Source of the DNA: Oryza sativa Japonica Group | Lineage: Eukaryota > Streptophyta > Magnoliopsida > Poales > Poaceae | Direction: 5' to 3' | Length of the DNA: 64,000 bases | Assembly: GCF_034140825.1 (NCBI RefSeq) | Contig: NC_089041.1 | Location: 3,730,001-3,794,000 of the forward strand | Shown: one piece after another, positions 1 to 10,371 of the stretch | Layout: each line of letters begins with the position of its first letter | How positions within the stretch are numbered: the stretch's first letter is position 1 | Made by a program: the position numbers and the translations under genes | Notes under the pieces: model-generated | The model's input: only the letters and a program-made list of their open reading frames with translations | Databases searched by the model: none | What the model was told of the DNA's origin: nothing

Positions 1-1036
1 CATTGATGGATGGATAGAATCATGGAGGGGGAGGCAGAGGACAGTGGAGGAGGTTGGTGGCGATGGCACATTGGCACGTTTGGTTGGTCGTGCAAGCCAC
101 AGATAATGTCGTTGTTGAATGGCCCATGTTTGCTGCAGCATGGATAACGATATGGTGCTTGTCAATGTTTGACAACGAGTTTAATTTATACCTAAACAGG
201 GTATCAACCAAATTAAAAATTGGTTTTGGGGGGGACCGGTTCTATCTATGGTGTGGACACATGGGAATATTACTTGTTCTTGTTCTCCCATTGGCTTTGA
301 AAAGACATAAGAGAACGGGAGCAATTATTCAGCATTGTTATCCATGCATATCCTACTTCCTAACCTGATTGATTGGTATATGGGTGGTTGCTAGTAAGTG
401 CTAACCATATATGAGAGATTTTTTGTTATTTATTTCTGAAAGTAAATGTCGAAGTTGTGAGTTTTGGTAGGATAATGCTTAGGCAGTGAGAGTAAATATA
501 AAGCTACCACGGGGGACCAAAATGCTACTCATGTCTAGATTTATTAACATATATATATGAACGTGGACAATACTAGAAAGTTTTATTATATGAAACGGAG
601 GAAGTAACTCTTTTTGGATGATATCTCATACTTCTTTAAACTCCTTTTGTGTGTGAGAGATAATACTCTACATTGTTAAGGCAAAGCTAAATATTTCACA
701 CTGTTCCTCATACAAATAGAAAATTACACTGTTTGATTCTCAACACAAAAAGCAAAAAGAAAAGAAGAACTAATTCACTGATTTGTTAGCTAGCTCCCTG
801 TTCAGTAACCAGTTGCTTCTGCATCTGAATTTCTCAATTAGCAGTGACTTTCAAACAAGAATTAACTGTACATTGTACTACTGATTCGCTCACTGCATTC
901 GTCAAAACATGCTCCAGTGCAAATTCAGAACAGAACAACAGGGTTTTCTTCAGTTTTTACATGCTTTGCCAAATTACCATTTCACCATTTGCCAGTAAAA
1001 ACACAGAACTGATAAAGCAGCTTCTTCTTCTTTCAG
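1..1036 (+). other. Intron and upstream part of the GH17 gene; no coding sequence seen
   Basis: No GH17 N-terminal coding sequence is readable here, so the first exon probably lies left of the window and this stretch is intron. The intron ends in a pyrimidine-rich tract and tttcag at 1031-1036. Positions 536-606 resemble the right end of the Stowaway-type repeat seen complete at 14725-15111 (shared text 'ggacaatactagaaag' and 'gaaacggagg'), so a MITE fragment sits in the intron. Short open frames here show no recognisable family and are not called. Confidence 0.5.
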
Positions 1037-2138
1037 GTATGTGGCCGTTGGCAATGAGCCCTTCTTGAAAGCATATAATGGTTCGTTCATCAACATCACA
1101 TTGCCGGCGCTGCAGAACGTCCAGAACGCGCTGAACGACGCCGGCATTGGCGACCGGATCAAGGCCACCGTCCCTCTCAACGCCGACGTGTACGAATCCA
1201 CGGTGCCGTCCGCCGGCCGCTTCCGCCCCGAGATCGCCGGCCTGATGACGGACATCGTCAAGTTCCTGGCCAAGAACAACGCGCCCTTCACCGTCAACAT
1301 CTACCCCTTCCTCAGCCTGTACCTGGACGAACACTTCCCGATCAACTTCGCCTTCTTCGACGGCGGCTCAACGCCGGTGAACGACGGCGGCATCATGTAC
1401 ACCAACGTGTTCGACGCCAACTTCGACACGCTGGTTGCCGCGCTCAAGGCCGTCGGGCACGGCGACATGCCGATCATCGTCGGCGAGGTCGGGTGGCCGA
1501 CGGACGGCGACAAGAACGCCAGGGTGGACCTCGCGCAGCGGTTCTACGCCGGGCTGCTCAAGCGGCTCGCCGCTAACGTCGGCACACCGGCGCGGCCGAA
1601 CCAGTACATCGAGATGTACCTGTTCGGGCTGGTCGACGAGGACATGAAGAGCGTCGCGCCGGGCAGCTTCGAGCGCCACTGGGGCGTCCTCCGGTACGAC
1701 GGCCAGCCCAAGTTCGCCATGGACCTCGCCGGGCAGGGCCGGAACACGATGCTGGTGCCGGCCAAGGGCATCGAGTACCTACCCAAGACGTGGTGCGTCA
1801 TCAACACCAATGCCAAGGACGTGTCCAAGCTCGGCGACAACATCAACTTCGCCTGCACGTACGCCGACTGCACGCCGCTCGGCTTCGGCTCGTCGTGCAA
1901 CGGCATGGACACCAATGGCAACGCGTCCTACGCCTTCAACGCCTACTTCCAGGCGCAGAGCCAGAAGGAGGAGGCTTGCAATTTCCAGGGCCTCGCCGTG
2001 CCCACCGAGACCGACCCCACCACCGCGCAATGCAACTTCACAATACAGATCAAGTCGTCGGCGGCGGCGGCGGCGGCGGCGCCGGTGGCCGCCGGCGTGG
2101 TCGTGGCGGCGCTGGCACAGCTCCTGCTTCTGTGGTAG
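1037..2138 (+). CDS. Glucan endo-1,3-beta-glucosidase (GH17 + X8, GPI-anchored), last exon, 5' partial
   Basis: This exon encodes about 366 residues of a plant beta-1,3-glucanase that cleaves callose at the cell surface or plasmodesmata. It opens with Y-V-A-V-G-N-E-P, which carries the family acid/base glutamate (codon 1056-1058). The nucleophile glutamate lies in V-G-E-V-G-W-P (codon 1485-1487). A linker leads to an X8 (CBM43) carbohydrate-binding module starting near 1790 (T-W-C-V, with spaced cysteines to about 2035). The last ~25 residues are Ala-rich then hydrophobic and end L-L-L-L-W, as expected for a GPI-attachment signal. The frame enters at 1037 after the acceptor tttcag; the ATG at 1041 is internal and is not a start. 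The signal peptide and N-terminal half of the barrel are missing because the first exon is outside the window. Stop TAG at 2136-2138. Family assignment is firm; the exact paralogue is not. Confidence 0.93.
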
Positions 2139-2740
2139 CATTGAGATCAGTGTGCATTGTTGATTTGTTGCATTCTTTGGAGATTTTACCCTTTGGATTA
2201 GAAGCCTGTGATGTGATTCAGGTGCTTTTTATTTGAAGAAATAGAGGAGGTGGTTAATTTGTTGTGTAATTAGTTGATTTGAGTACAGTTTATCTGATGA
2301 CATTAGCTTAAATTGGTGCTTTGTTTTTTTTTTTGCTCATATCCGTCCAATGTCCAATGTCGATTATCTAATATTCAGAAAGTTCATCTGACAGGGGAAA
2401 AAAACTACGCTTTATTCTCTCAAAATAAATTAATCATTGTACTGCAATCATTTTATCAGGCATCAAATTAATACTTACATTACCTCTAAGTGATCAAGTG
2501 AAAAATGCAAGAATTTCATAAGGAATATTTCAATTTCTTGTAGATATTACCAAAATATCACCAAACAAGACTTTCGAATACAAAATATTATGTACTACAA
2601 AAATATGAGTTATTTGCAATTGCTGTACTCCAACTTCACATATAATGTTGCTAAAATATAATCGAAAATTCGCATTGGTGGCTTTACTTGTGAATCCAGG
2701 GTGGCAATGGCAACTCCAACCTGGACAAGCGGGAGAGCCG
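2139..2740. other. Spacer: 3' UTR of the GH17 gene, then AT-rich sequence
   Basis: The first ~200 bases are T-rich and fit the 3' UTR of the glucanase gene. The rest is AT-rich with no conserved frame. The short plus frames around 2645-2946 overlap the promoter of the next unit and show no known family. Confidence 0.5.
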
Positions 2741-2748
2741 TCCACCCC

Positions 2749-2811
2749 TGGGCCATGGGCCGAGGCCCACGTGCTTACAGCGTGGTGGGCCCACGACCAA
2801 GGCCATGGGCC
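2749..2811 (+). promoter_or_regulatory. Cluster of five site II elements (TGGGCC/GGCCCA)
   Basis: TGGGCC occurs at 2749-2754, 2756-2761, 2786-2791 (inside the palindrome TGGGCCCA) and 2806-2811, with GGCCCA at 2764-2769. Site II clusters with telo-box motifs (AAACCCTA type) are established promoter marks of plant ribosomal-protein and snoRNA genes. A weak TATA-like acaaata lies at 2871-2877 and AACCCTA at about 2933-2939. The cluster points rightward to the non-coding unit with snoRNA-like segments; that link is inference. Confidence 0.7.
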
Positions 2812-3322
2812 AGGCCTCTTACGCGGATCCAAGCCCAACCCGATATCAGTGCAAACCCGCTACGACGCCTACAAATACAGGAGCTCCAAACCCTTGCCTT
2901 CCATCTCCGCGCCGCCGCCGCCATGGCAATGAACCCTAGTAGCTGAGCTGATTCGCCCATTGCTAGATCTGGATTTGTGATGCGTTTTCTCTTTTCTTTG
3001 TTTGATTCTTCGGTGATGTTGCGATTTGTTTGTGTTTTTATCTTTTTTTGGTAGGATTGGATTGGTTGGCTAAGCCTAACATTGCAATCGTTCGCTGCTA
3101 ATCTCGAGTGCGGCGATCGATCTATCCTTAGGCGAGATCGAAACAGAGGGGAGGACGCTTTCCTAGTTGTCCCCGCCTGCTTTTTAAGCTCCGGCTGTCC
3201 TGTTTAATCCCAGGATTTGCCGGTGACAAAGCAGGTAAATTTCCCCCCATTTGATTTAGTATTTTTGATACTTTTCCCCTCCTGGCGTAGTAGGTGTTTT
3301 TGTTGTTGATTTATCTCAACAG

Positions 3323-3426
3323 TTGGCATGGTTGGGGGTGATGAAGAAAATCGTTCGGATTCCCATTGATTTCTAATCGAAATGTGATCTTTAAACCAGC
3401 TACTTCTGACTCAAAAATCATGCCAA
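3323..3426 (+). ncRNA. C/D-box snoRNA A (25S rRNA guide)
   Basis: Box C GTGATGA at 3338-3344 and box D CTGA at 3406-3409 are bracketed by the inverted repeat TTGGCATG (3323-3330) / CATGCCAA (3419-3426), which can close a terminal stem. Directly upstream of box D, AAACCAGCTACT (3393-3404) is a perfect antisense of AGUAGCUGGUUU, a conserved stretch of plant 25S rRNA recalled from memory. By the fifth-nucleotide rule the A of GUAGC would be 2'-O-methylated. A second possible guide (TCGGATTCCC, ahead of a TTGA D'-like motif near 3367) matches a GGGAATCCGA-type rRNA segment less securely. No established name is assigned. Confidence 0.62.
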
Positions 3427-3491
3427 TGGAAAGTATTTTCTCTTTTTTATTTGAAAAAAATGAGTGTTTTTATTTCTCTTTTTCTTTTGTC

Positions 3492-3582
3492 AGGGCCCGT
3501 GATGTGAGAAAAATATTTGCTACTCTTGATGGGACAAGAGTTCCATCTGATGATCATAACCACCAAGATCTCTGAAGCCTTA
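3492..3582 (+). ncRNA. C/D-box snoRNA B with two adjacent 25S rRNA guides
   Basis: Box C-like GTGATGT at 3499-3505, D'-like TTGA at 3526-3529, C'-like TGATGAT at 3548-3554 and box D CTGA at 3572-3575 form a complete C/D layout. The guide before D' is AATATTTGCTACT (3512-3524), the guide before D is ACCACCAAGATCT (3559-3571). They are antisense to AGUAGCAAAUAUU and AGAUCUUGGUGGU, which lie next to each other in 25S rRNA. By the +5 rule they would direct an Am in GUAGC and a Cm in GAUC. The first resembles the U38/snR61 class of target, but that name is uncertain. A short imperfect stem (AGGGC / GCCTT) flanks it. Confidence 0.7.
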
Positions 3583-3852
3583 ATAATCGTCATGATTTAT
3601 TTCGGTTTTTCTGCTTTTCTGAGCTGTATTTTGTTGTTCAAGTTGCATATCCGAAATACTGGAATTCATGTCCCAGCTCATTTACTAAACAGTGAACACG
3701 CACTAAATTACTGGATCTACGAACTCTGAAATATATATCTTTCTTGGCAATGCGAGATCTGTAGAGCTTGAGGATACATCAGGCCTGCTATAAATACACA
3801 AGTGGCTGACATGGCACAATCTTGATGGTTTCCTCCTTTGTTGATTTACCAG

Positions 3853-3953
3853 TTGGCATGGTTGAGGATGAAGAAGAAAATCAGACGGATTCCCATTGAT
3901 TTCAAATCGAAATGTGATCTTTAACCAGCTACTTCCGACTCAAATTCATGCCA
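3853..3953 (+). ncRNA. Degenerate second copy of snoRNA A (A')
   Basis: This is the tandem-duplicate partner of snoRNA A. It keeps the flanking stem (TTGGCATG 3853-3860 / CATGCCA 3947-3953) and an 11-nt guide core AACCAGCTACT. Box C has become AGGATGA (3865-3871) and box D CCGA (3935-3938). Both are off consensus, so the copy is probably inactive or weakly processed. Confidence 0.45.
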
Positions 3954-4027
3954 TTGGATACAAGTCTCTTTTCCTCTTGTTTTTGAAAAAAAAGTCTTCA
4001 TGTGTTTTTTTGTGTTTGCTTTGCTGA

Positions 4028-4120
4028 GGACCAGGGATGTGAGAAAAATATTTGCTACTCTTGATGAGGCATTGAGTCCCATCTGATGATCATTAACCAC
4101 CAAGATCTCTGAGGCCTTGT
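4028..4120 (+). ncRNA. Second copy of snoRNA B (B')
   Basis: Both guides are preserved exactly: AATATTTGCTACT at 4047-4059 and ACCACCAAGATCT at 4096-4108, the latter followed by box D CTGA at 4109-4112. TTGA and TGATGAT fill the D' and C' positions. Box C is GGGATGT (4034-4040), weaker than in copy B. Loop sequence between D' and C' differs from copy B while the guides do not, which suggests selection on the guides. Confidence 0.6.
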
Positions 4121-4731
4121 TCTAGCCGTCACTGTTTATTTCGAGCTTTCTGCTTCTCTGGTTTTGACTTTTGTGTGTGCAAGCCGCATAACATAAACTT
4201 GGAAGGCAGGGCAATTCAGTTCAGTACTAGCTAAACTGCAAACGTGCTCTGTTAAAAATGATAGAATTGCTCGTATGATCATGCGTTATAGTTGACTTTA
4301 CTATTATAATAAACTGAAATGTACTATCCAATTATGAACAGCAAATGAACAAATATCAAGTAACTCTCAATGTGTAATTGTGCAACGTTAGATATGAATC
4401 TCTCTGATTGTGCCATGAGCTCAGGATGCATCTGGGCATGGAAGAATGAACAGTTGCTGACAGTATGCACAAGACATGGCATCCCCTAGGACCTAGGGGG
4501 CATTGGAGGACTGAACTTTGGGTTCAATACCAAGATGCAAATTCTTGTGTCTTAACTCTTAACCGTGTAAATATATCGCTTATGATTTGATTATGTATCA
4601 GAACAATTTGTAAAGTCCATTATACGAAAATTGCGGAACATGGTTATCATAAAAAGGGTGGATTCCTAAATTCTGTTACAAAGTTTACTTGCTTGAAAAG
4701 TATTTTCCATGTATACAAGAGGTGCTTTTTT

Positions 4732-4845
4732 GCTTGTTACCATATATTTTTGGATCCTGCTTACAAGTAATTGTTTGTTCTGCAAATAGCTTGTTACCAT
4801 ATATTTTTGGATCCTGCTTACAAGTAATTGTTTGTTCTGCAAATA
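4732..4845. repeat. Perfect 57-bp tandem duplication
   Basis: The 57-bp unit at 4732-4788 is repeated without a visible mismatch at 4789-4845 (starts gcttgttaccatatat, ends ctgcaaata). Identity implies a very recent duplication, or possibly an assembly artefact. Confidence 0.9.
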
Positions 4846-6415
4846 TGTGAGCTCGCATTGCTACTGAAGCGTTAGACTATGGGCTCGCATAGGCATGGGA
4901 ACAAGAACCCATCAGTTAGCTCATGGAAGCAATCAAAAAACAATTAATGATAACTTTTTCTTTTTTACAATTATACGATTGATGCATGTACACACATTCT
5001 AAGAAATAAAAATTAGTGACATATCACTAATCTTACAATATTATTGTTAAAATCCATCTGCATGTACATAAAATTCACTAGTGCTTCCCCAAAACTTTTA
5101 TATTTGTACATAATACATGGTATAAAAATAAGTTTGGAAAACATACTATAATTAGAAAATCATTTACTCTCTTTTTTTTTGTGCTGTGGCTGATAAGCCA
5201 AGCAACAACTAGCAATGTTGCTTACGATAGTCTTCGTCAGGGATGGAAGCAACCCAATTACTTAGAGTTCCAGTGATAGTCGTATATTGCAAAAATCAAG
5301 AAGGGGTCAATATCGATTGCCCCTCATACTGTCCCTTTTATGTGCAAGATTTGTGACTGTTGAGATACTGTTCATTTTTTTTGTTTGTTTGCCATGGCTG
5401 TGACCTGCGACAGCATTCGTGAAAAATCTATTACAACACAGTACGCTCATCTTTGTTTCTTGCCCAAAGTAAGGTAGATACCATCTTACCACTAGGTTAA
5501 TCCATCCACCTGACCAGTGTCAGCTGCCCATTGGGTGGGCATCTATTTTGGTCGATTCAGATGTCATGTTTCTTTGGGATGTCATTTAGCCACTGAAGAA
5601 CTCTTCAACTACACTGCTCATAGCCATCAACAAACTTTTTGCATGAGTTTGACAGCATGAGAGAATATTTTCTTTTATGAGACCGATGATAACAATTTCA
5701 CATGACATGTGTGACAAGTACCTTGCAAAAAAATCAGACTAGGCATTTCAGTGCTTATCTTGTACTCCTATACAACTTCATAAGCATACTTAGCAATAGA
5801 TAATTCCCTAGTGCAACATTCAGCACACAAGTGATGATAACATAAAAACAGGTGACCTGTCAATACCATTTGGGACCTCATATACAATCCTATCTTATCA
5901 TCTTGGACAACTGCCCATGGGCTCATCAACTTTCAGAAGAAGCGATATGAAACCACGGCATCTTTTCCAGGATAGCACAAGCCGCCATCCTTTCAATACC
6001 ACTATCAAATAGTATAAAAATCCTGAATGGAACTTCCAGGAAATAGGCTGCAGTAGCAAGGTTTCATCACCTCTAATTAATCTTTTTAACATGCAACAAA
6101 CCACTCGTTAAGATCAAGCCATCAACAAGGAATCATCATCACAAAATTCTTGTGAGTCAAAACGAAGGATGAAAATAGAGCATCAAGGCTGTAACAATAA
6201 GCAATAAGATGGAAATATAGTTAAGAATATAATATATATTTACATTATTATTCCTTAATTGCCAGAGAATGAAACCATGATAAGGAGGAAGGATAGACAC
6301 AATTGGGACTCCTAGCACACTAACCCAGACCTGAAGGAACCTACTGGCTGAAGTAAACTTGAAGACTCGGTTGCCACCATGAATAGAGATTAAATGGCCC
6401 TTCCATAACCTTCAA
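4846..6415. other. Spacer with no supported gene
   Basis: AT-rich sequence without a conserved frame. The last few hundred bases (about 6050-6415) would hold the 3' UTR of the A20/AN1 gene read leftward. No terminal repeats or RNA gene signature was recognised. Confidence 0.45.
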
Positions 6416-6901
6416 TCAGATCTTGTTGATCTTCTCGGCTATCACAACAGGATTCTGCTTGGCAATCTGATCCCGGCCGGCCTTCTTGTAGTCGAAGGTG
6501 CAGTCGTGAGCTTCGGTATAACGGTGTGTTGAGCAGAAGGTACCTCCGCATCGGCACTGGAAGCCAGTCAGACCAACCTTCTTACGGCATGACAGGCATC
6601 GGTTGCTGGGTGGCTTTGGAGGCTCCTGTGCCGCTTGCTTATCCTCTACAGCTGCGGCAGGAACTTCATCTGGCTTTGCTGGCTCCAATGGTGTCTTCGA
6701 AGACGATGCTGGCGTAAATGCCTTCTTCTCCACTACTGGGGCAGCCATTGTCGTGACCTTCACAAAGTCCCTGTAGCACTTCGAACACATATTGTTCGTC
6801 ATGCTACTGCCGAAGAAGCCACAGTTGTTTACACACAATATTGGGGCCTCCGGTGTGTGGACAGTCTCCTCAGACTCATTTTTCCAGCTTTCTTGTGCCA
6901 T
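6416..6901 (-). CDS. SAP9: Stress-associated protein, A20/AN1 zinc finger (SAP9-like)
   Basis: The 161-residue protein has the standard plant SAP layout. The A20 finger has Cys at about residues 23, 27, 39 and 42 (C-V-N-N-C ... C-S-K-C). A Pro/Ala-rich linker follows. The C-terminal AN1 finger (about residues 102-140) keeps all ligands (C..C, C-R-C, C..H, H-D-C) and ends E-K-I-N-K-I. SAPs bind ubiquitin and act in abiotic stress signalling. The start is the ATG at 6899-6901 (M-A-Q-E-S-W); an upstream in-frame Met lies in intron sequence. The coding region is intronless, and a 5'-UTR intron with acceptor tacag (exon begins 6914) separates it from a leader exon near 8452-8560. The symbol rests on memory of the rice SAP family and locus order. 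Confidence 0.93.
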   Translation of the reverse strand: MAQESWKNESEETVHTPEAPILCVNNCGFFGSSMTNNMCSKCYRDFVKVTTMAAPVVEKKAFTPASSSKTPLEPAKPDEVPAAAVEDKQAAQEPPKPPSNRCLSCRKKVGLTGFQCRCGGTFCSTHRYTEAHDCTFDYKKAGRDQIAKQNPVVIAEKINKI

Positions 6902-6914
6902 TGCTACCGGCAGG

Positions 6915-8451
6915 CTGTACGTGCAAAACAAATTATGAGTAAATGTGGATGAAAATTACATTTTTAGAATAGGAAATAAGTAAAACACCATATGCAAGAA
7001 AACAGGCTGCAAATGGGTGGGGGAACTAGGGATCGGTATCATGAAAAGGATCTGTACCATTTTCAGTTTCATTTAATTAGGTGATATAATCTGTTTTTTA
7101 TTGTTTCAGCTCTCAAATTAATTTGCAAAAGATATAGCATGTATCAGCATTGCGCAGTAGGACAGCCAAATGTGTCACTGGATACATCCCAGGTTAACAA
7201 AATTCTAATAAATATTGTTCTAGCCAACCAAATTCAAGAGACCATCAAACCAGGGAATTGATAAAATTTCATAATTTCATACAGCTAAGGATTGTGTTCG
7301 CAAGCAGATGGAGATGGCAATGTTAGGTAGCCGATTTCAAACATTGAAAAACAGCAGGTTATATGATTCTCCCGAGAGGCTATGTCCTAGTATTATAGTA
7401 GTATCCCTCCAAAAGCTGAGCAATTCTTAAAACACTACAATGGGAAACACATAGAAACCAACGGTCTTCTCTGCTTTTGATTCCTGCAGAGCAAAATCAG
7501 CAGTGACGAAATACCTGAAACTCCGCGCTACAATCGTTCTGCTATATGAGCAGATCATTAGGCAGAACCAATGTTCTTCTACCTCATCGTTCGTCCATCT
7601 ATATTGCTCACAGCCTCAGACAAATCATAGACTTTGCTGGATTGTTCACTCCACGATAACTTATGCAAACCGCGGAAGCAACCTACGTCCTCAATTCATC
7701 CCATCCGGATGTGCCTACAATCCAAGAAACCTCTCTCTAGCTTCCCGCAATCCCTAATATCCAAAAGGCGGCTGACCTTTTCTTCTTTTTTTTTTTTACA
7801 GGCTTATCAAGAAATCCCATGGCGCTATCCCCCCAGAATATAATCAATCGCTGATTTGCCATGCACGGCAAGAAAGGTTGATCCCTTTAATCCTTTATCA
7901 ATCTCCGCGCAAAGGCAAAGCACACAGAAACCGTGTATCAATCGTTGGCGTAGCTTCCCTCACCTCTCATGGAGGTTCACACGATTGAGATAAGGCTGGG
8001 AGCAACATGCCACATCCAATTTTCCTCATAAGCGAGAGAATTCTATGTCTCCCACTCCTCCCTATGCTGATTGGCTCAAAAAGTAAAAAAAAAAAAATCA
8101 TCTCCCCTACATGACTACATCTTAGAATCAAATCAAATCGCAGCAAATTTGGAAGCAATCAAATCACAGCAAAATCGATAACCATAAGGTCAACCTCCGA
8201 ACACACAATCAAATCGCAAGCAAGCAACCCCTATCAACAACAACAACAACAATCACAGATCCAACCACACCCATCCCGATCTCCCAATAACCCCCTCCCC
8301 CCAAAAAAACCCCCAAAAAAATAAAAAAAATCAAGCCAACCACCCGACGAACCCGCGGTGGCGGATGGCTCAGATCGGCCACCGCCACCGCCACCGCCAC
8401 CGCCGATCGGATCTGGGGGAAGAAGATGAACGAGGAGAGGGGCGCACCAAC
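6915..8451 (-). other. 5'-UTR intron of the SAP9-like gene
   Basis: Read on the minus strand, the donor gcctcgcag|gttggt lies at 8452/8451 and the acceptor gtacag at 6915-6919. A 1.5-kb intron just before the start codon is common in plant SAP genes and often raises expression. The leader exon is GA/CT-rich (8493-8531). The proximal promoter is near 8600-8640, where a weak TATA-like TTTATTTAAG reads on the minus strand. Confidence 0.65.
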
Positions 8452-8649
8452 CTGCGAGGCGAGAAGGGCACGGGACTTTTCCTCACCGGAGGATTCTCTC
8501 TCTCTCTCTCTATCTCGCTTTCTCTCTCTCTTCGCGTTTTTTTGGGGGGGACGACGACGAGGCTGAGGGAGGGGAAGGTGGAGGAGGACGACGACGCGGT
8601 TGGTTTATTTTTGCGTGGCCGCTTAAATAAAGGGGCACATGCCGCCACG

Positions 8650-10155
8650 CCTTCCAAATATCCACATGGCACTTTCTTTAATAATCCCGCTCCATAATCT
8701 CGCAGGGTTCGGATTAATTTAATTAAATCAATTAATTAATAAGTAATTAGACGTGATTCTGGAGTCGTGTGGATCACACGAGACGAGGGCGCCGCGTCGA
8801 CGTGTCACTGCGGGTGGGGCCCAGGTGTCAGTGCCCGCGGTGGGAACGCGGTTGCGAGCCGTTGCGGCGGATTGGGTGTCCGGGTTTCGGCGTGGGAACG
8901 GGTCCACAGAGGAGGAGCCCGTCGTGCGTGGTGGGGCCCACATGTCGGTGGAGGGATTTTTTGTTTTATTTTTGGAATTTTTTTGGTGGGGGGAGGAACC
9001 GCAGGGCCCACATCGAACTGTAGCGAGCTTTACACCGTGTAATTGGATACTACAGTATTTTAGATTTTGTTTTTCTGAGGGGACAGTATTTTAGATCTTT
9101 TTCTTGGGTAGGGTTATAGTGCTTTGATGTACTCTTCCAACAGTTCAATAGTTTATTGTCTCCAGGACTTTTTACCCCATTGATTTTTTTTAAGGATTAT
9201 GTATACTCACTTCATTGGTCCACAATGGGTCTTTCTTTATTAACATATAGATTTTATATCAATTTGTATAAATATATTTTTAAATTGCTAAATGGTATTT
9301 TCATATGAAAACTTTATTTATAGAAGTTGTTTTAAAATACCAAATTAATTTATTTCTCAAGTTCATAGTAATAAAAACTTAATTAATCACGCCCTAACAG
9401 TTTTATTGTTTTTTAATGCCCTAACTTTATCTTTTTTCTTTTTACGTAAGACTCTAACTTCATTTTTATCTTCAGTAGAAATGAACACCACCGTCACCAA
9501 CAGGGTTTGCATATTTAATCGATTGAAATATGTATTTCTAACATATTTATGATGCAAGAAGAATGTGGAGATTCACAATGAATCATACGTATGATATTCT
9601 CAAAAGTGGTGGGCTGTATGTGTGGAAGGATGTAGACATACCACAAGTTGCTCGAAATGGTAGCCAAAAATAAATTGTATTGAGGAGGGACAAGTATGAG
9701 GTTTTTGAGGTGGAAAGTTGCATTGTTCTCCCGCTGTCCTTACAAAAAGAACCCAATCCGAGGGTAAATCTTAAATCTGGTTAGAATTATTTTTATGGAG
9801 CAAGTAAGGCTAAGCGGAGGAAAGGATGGTGATAACAAGGGTAGCGGTGTTGCTACAATCAATGAGAAATAGACCCGATAACATATAATGCAAAATGTAT
9901 TAACTCTTAGACTGCAAAATAGGCTTTTTGTACACGTGAGACAAACTTAAACCCGTCATCTTTTGAATTGTACATGTGTTGAAAATATTACTCCTCTAGT
10001 CATGAAAGTTATAGCACCAACACGATCTTTAAATCGGACAACTAATTTATACTACAATACCAAAACCCTATAAATTACAATAGTATGAAAGTATATTATT
10101 TTGAAAATACTGAAGAACATATCGATGCAAAAAGCCTTTCATATGTATCCACTAA
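8650..10155. other. SAP9 upstream region and AT-rich spacer
   Basis: Positions 8700-9020 are GC-mixed with GGGCCCAC motifs, as in many rice promoters. From 9,020 to 10,155 the sequence is AT-rich, with no frame or repeat end that could be supported. Confidence 0.4.
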
Positions 10156-10371
10156 GGCCTCATTTGAGTACATGGTAGATGAAGATTAAGTGCTGACACA
10201 TATAACGAGAAAATCATTAGTACGTGATTAATTATTTTAATTATTTCAAACTTAAAAAATGCTCTTGGATATATAAAGTTTTCACATGAAATATATCGTT
10301 TAGCAATTAAAAAAAACGTGCTAACGAAAACTGGGGTACAATCTACATCTTAATCAGAGGCGAACATGGCC
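10156..10371. mobile_element. Tourist/Harbinger-type MITE
   Basis: The 216-bp element starts GGCCTCATTTGAG and ends CGAACATGGCC, giving imperfect terminal inverted repeats beginning GGCC. It is flanked by TAA on both sides (10153-10155 and 10372-10374), the 3-bp target duplication typical of PIF/Harbinger MITEs. The interior is AT-rich and non-coding. Confidence 0.65.

Larger units (their letters stand above)
2880..4650 (+). ncRNA. Probable non-coding snoRNA host or polycistronic transcript
   Basis: Downstream of the site II cluster there is no long open frame; the only early ATG gives a peptide of about seven residues (M-A-M-N-P-S-S). A good splice donor, gcag|gtaaat, lies at 3231-3240, and a pyrimidine tract ending in cag at 3491-3493 could be an acceptor. 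The unit contains four C/D snoRNA-like segments in the order A-B-A'-B', made by one tandem duplication of about 530 bp. This fits a plant snoRNA host gene or polycistron. Transcript start and end are estimates; 3' limits could not be read. The alternative is that the snoRNAs are processed from an unspliced precursor. Confidence 0.6.

Noticed and set aside
54-368. 104-codon plus frame at the window start
   Set aside because: No family motif, no GH17 N-terminus and no codon bias; probably intron.
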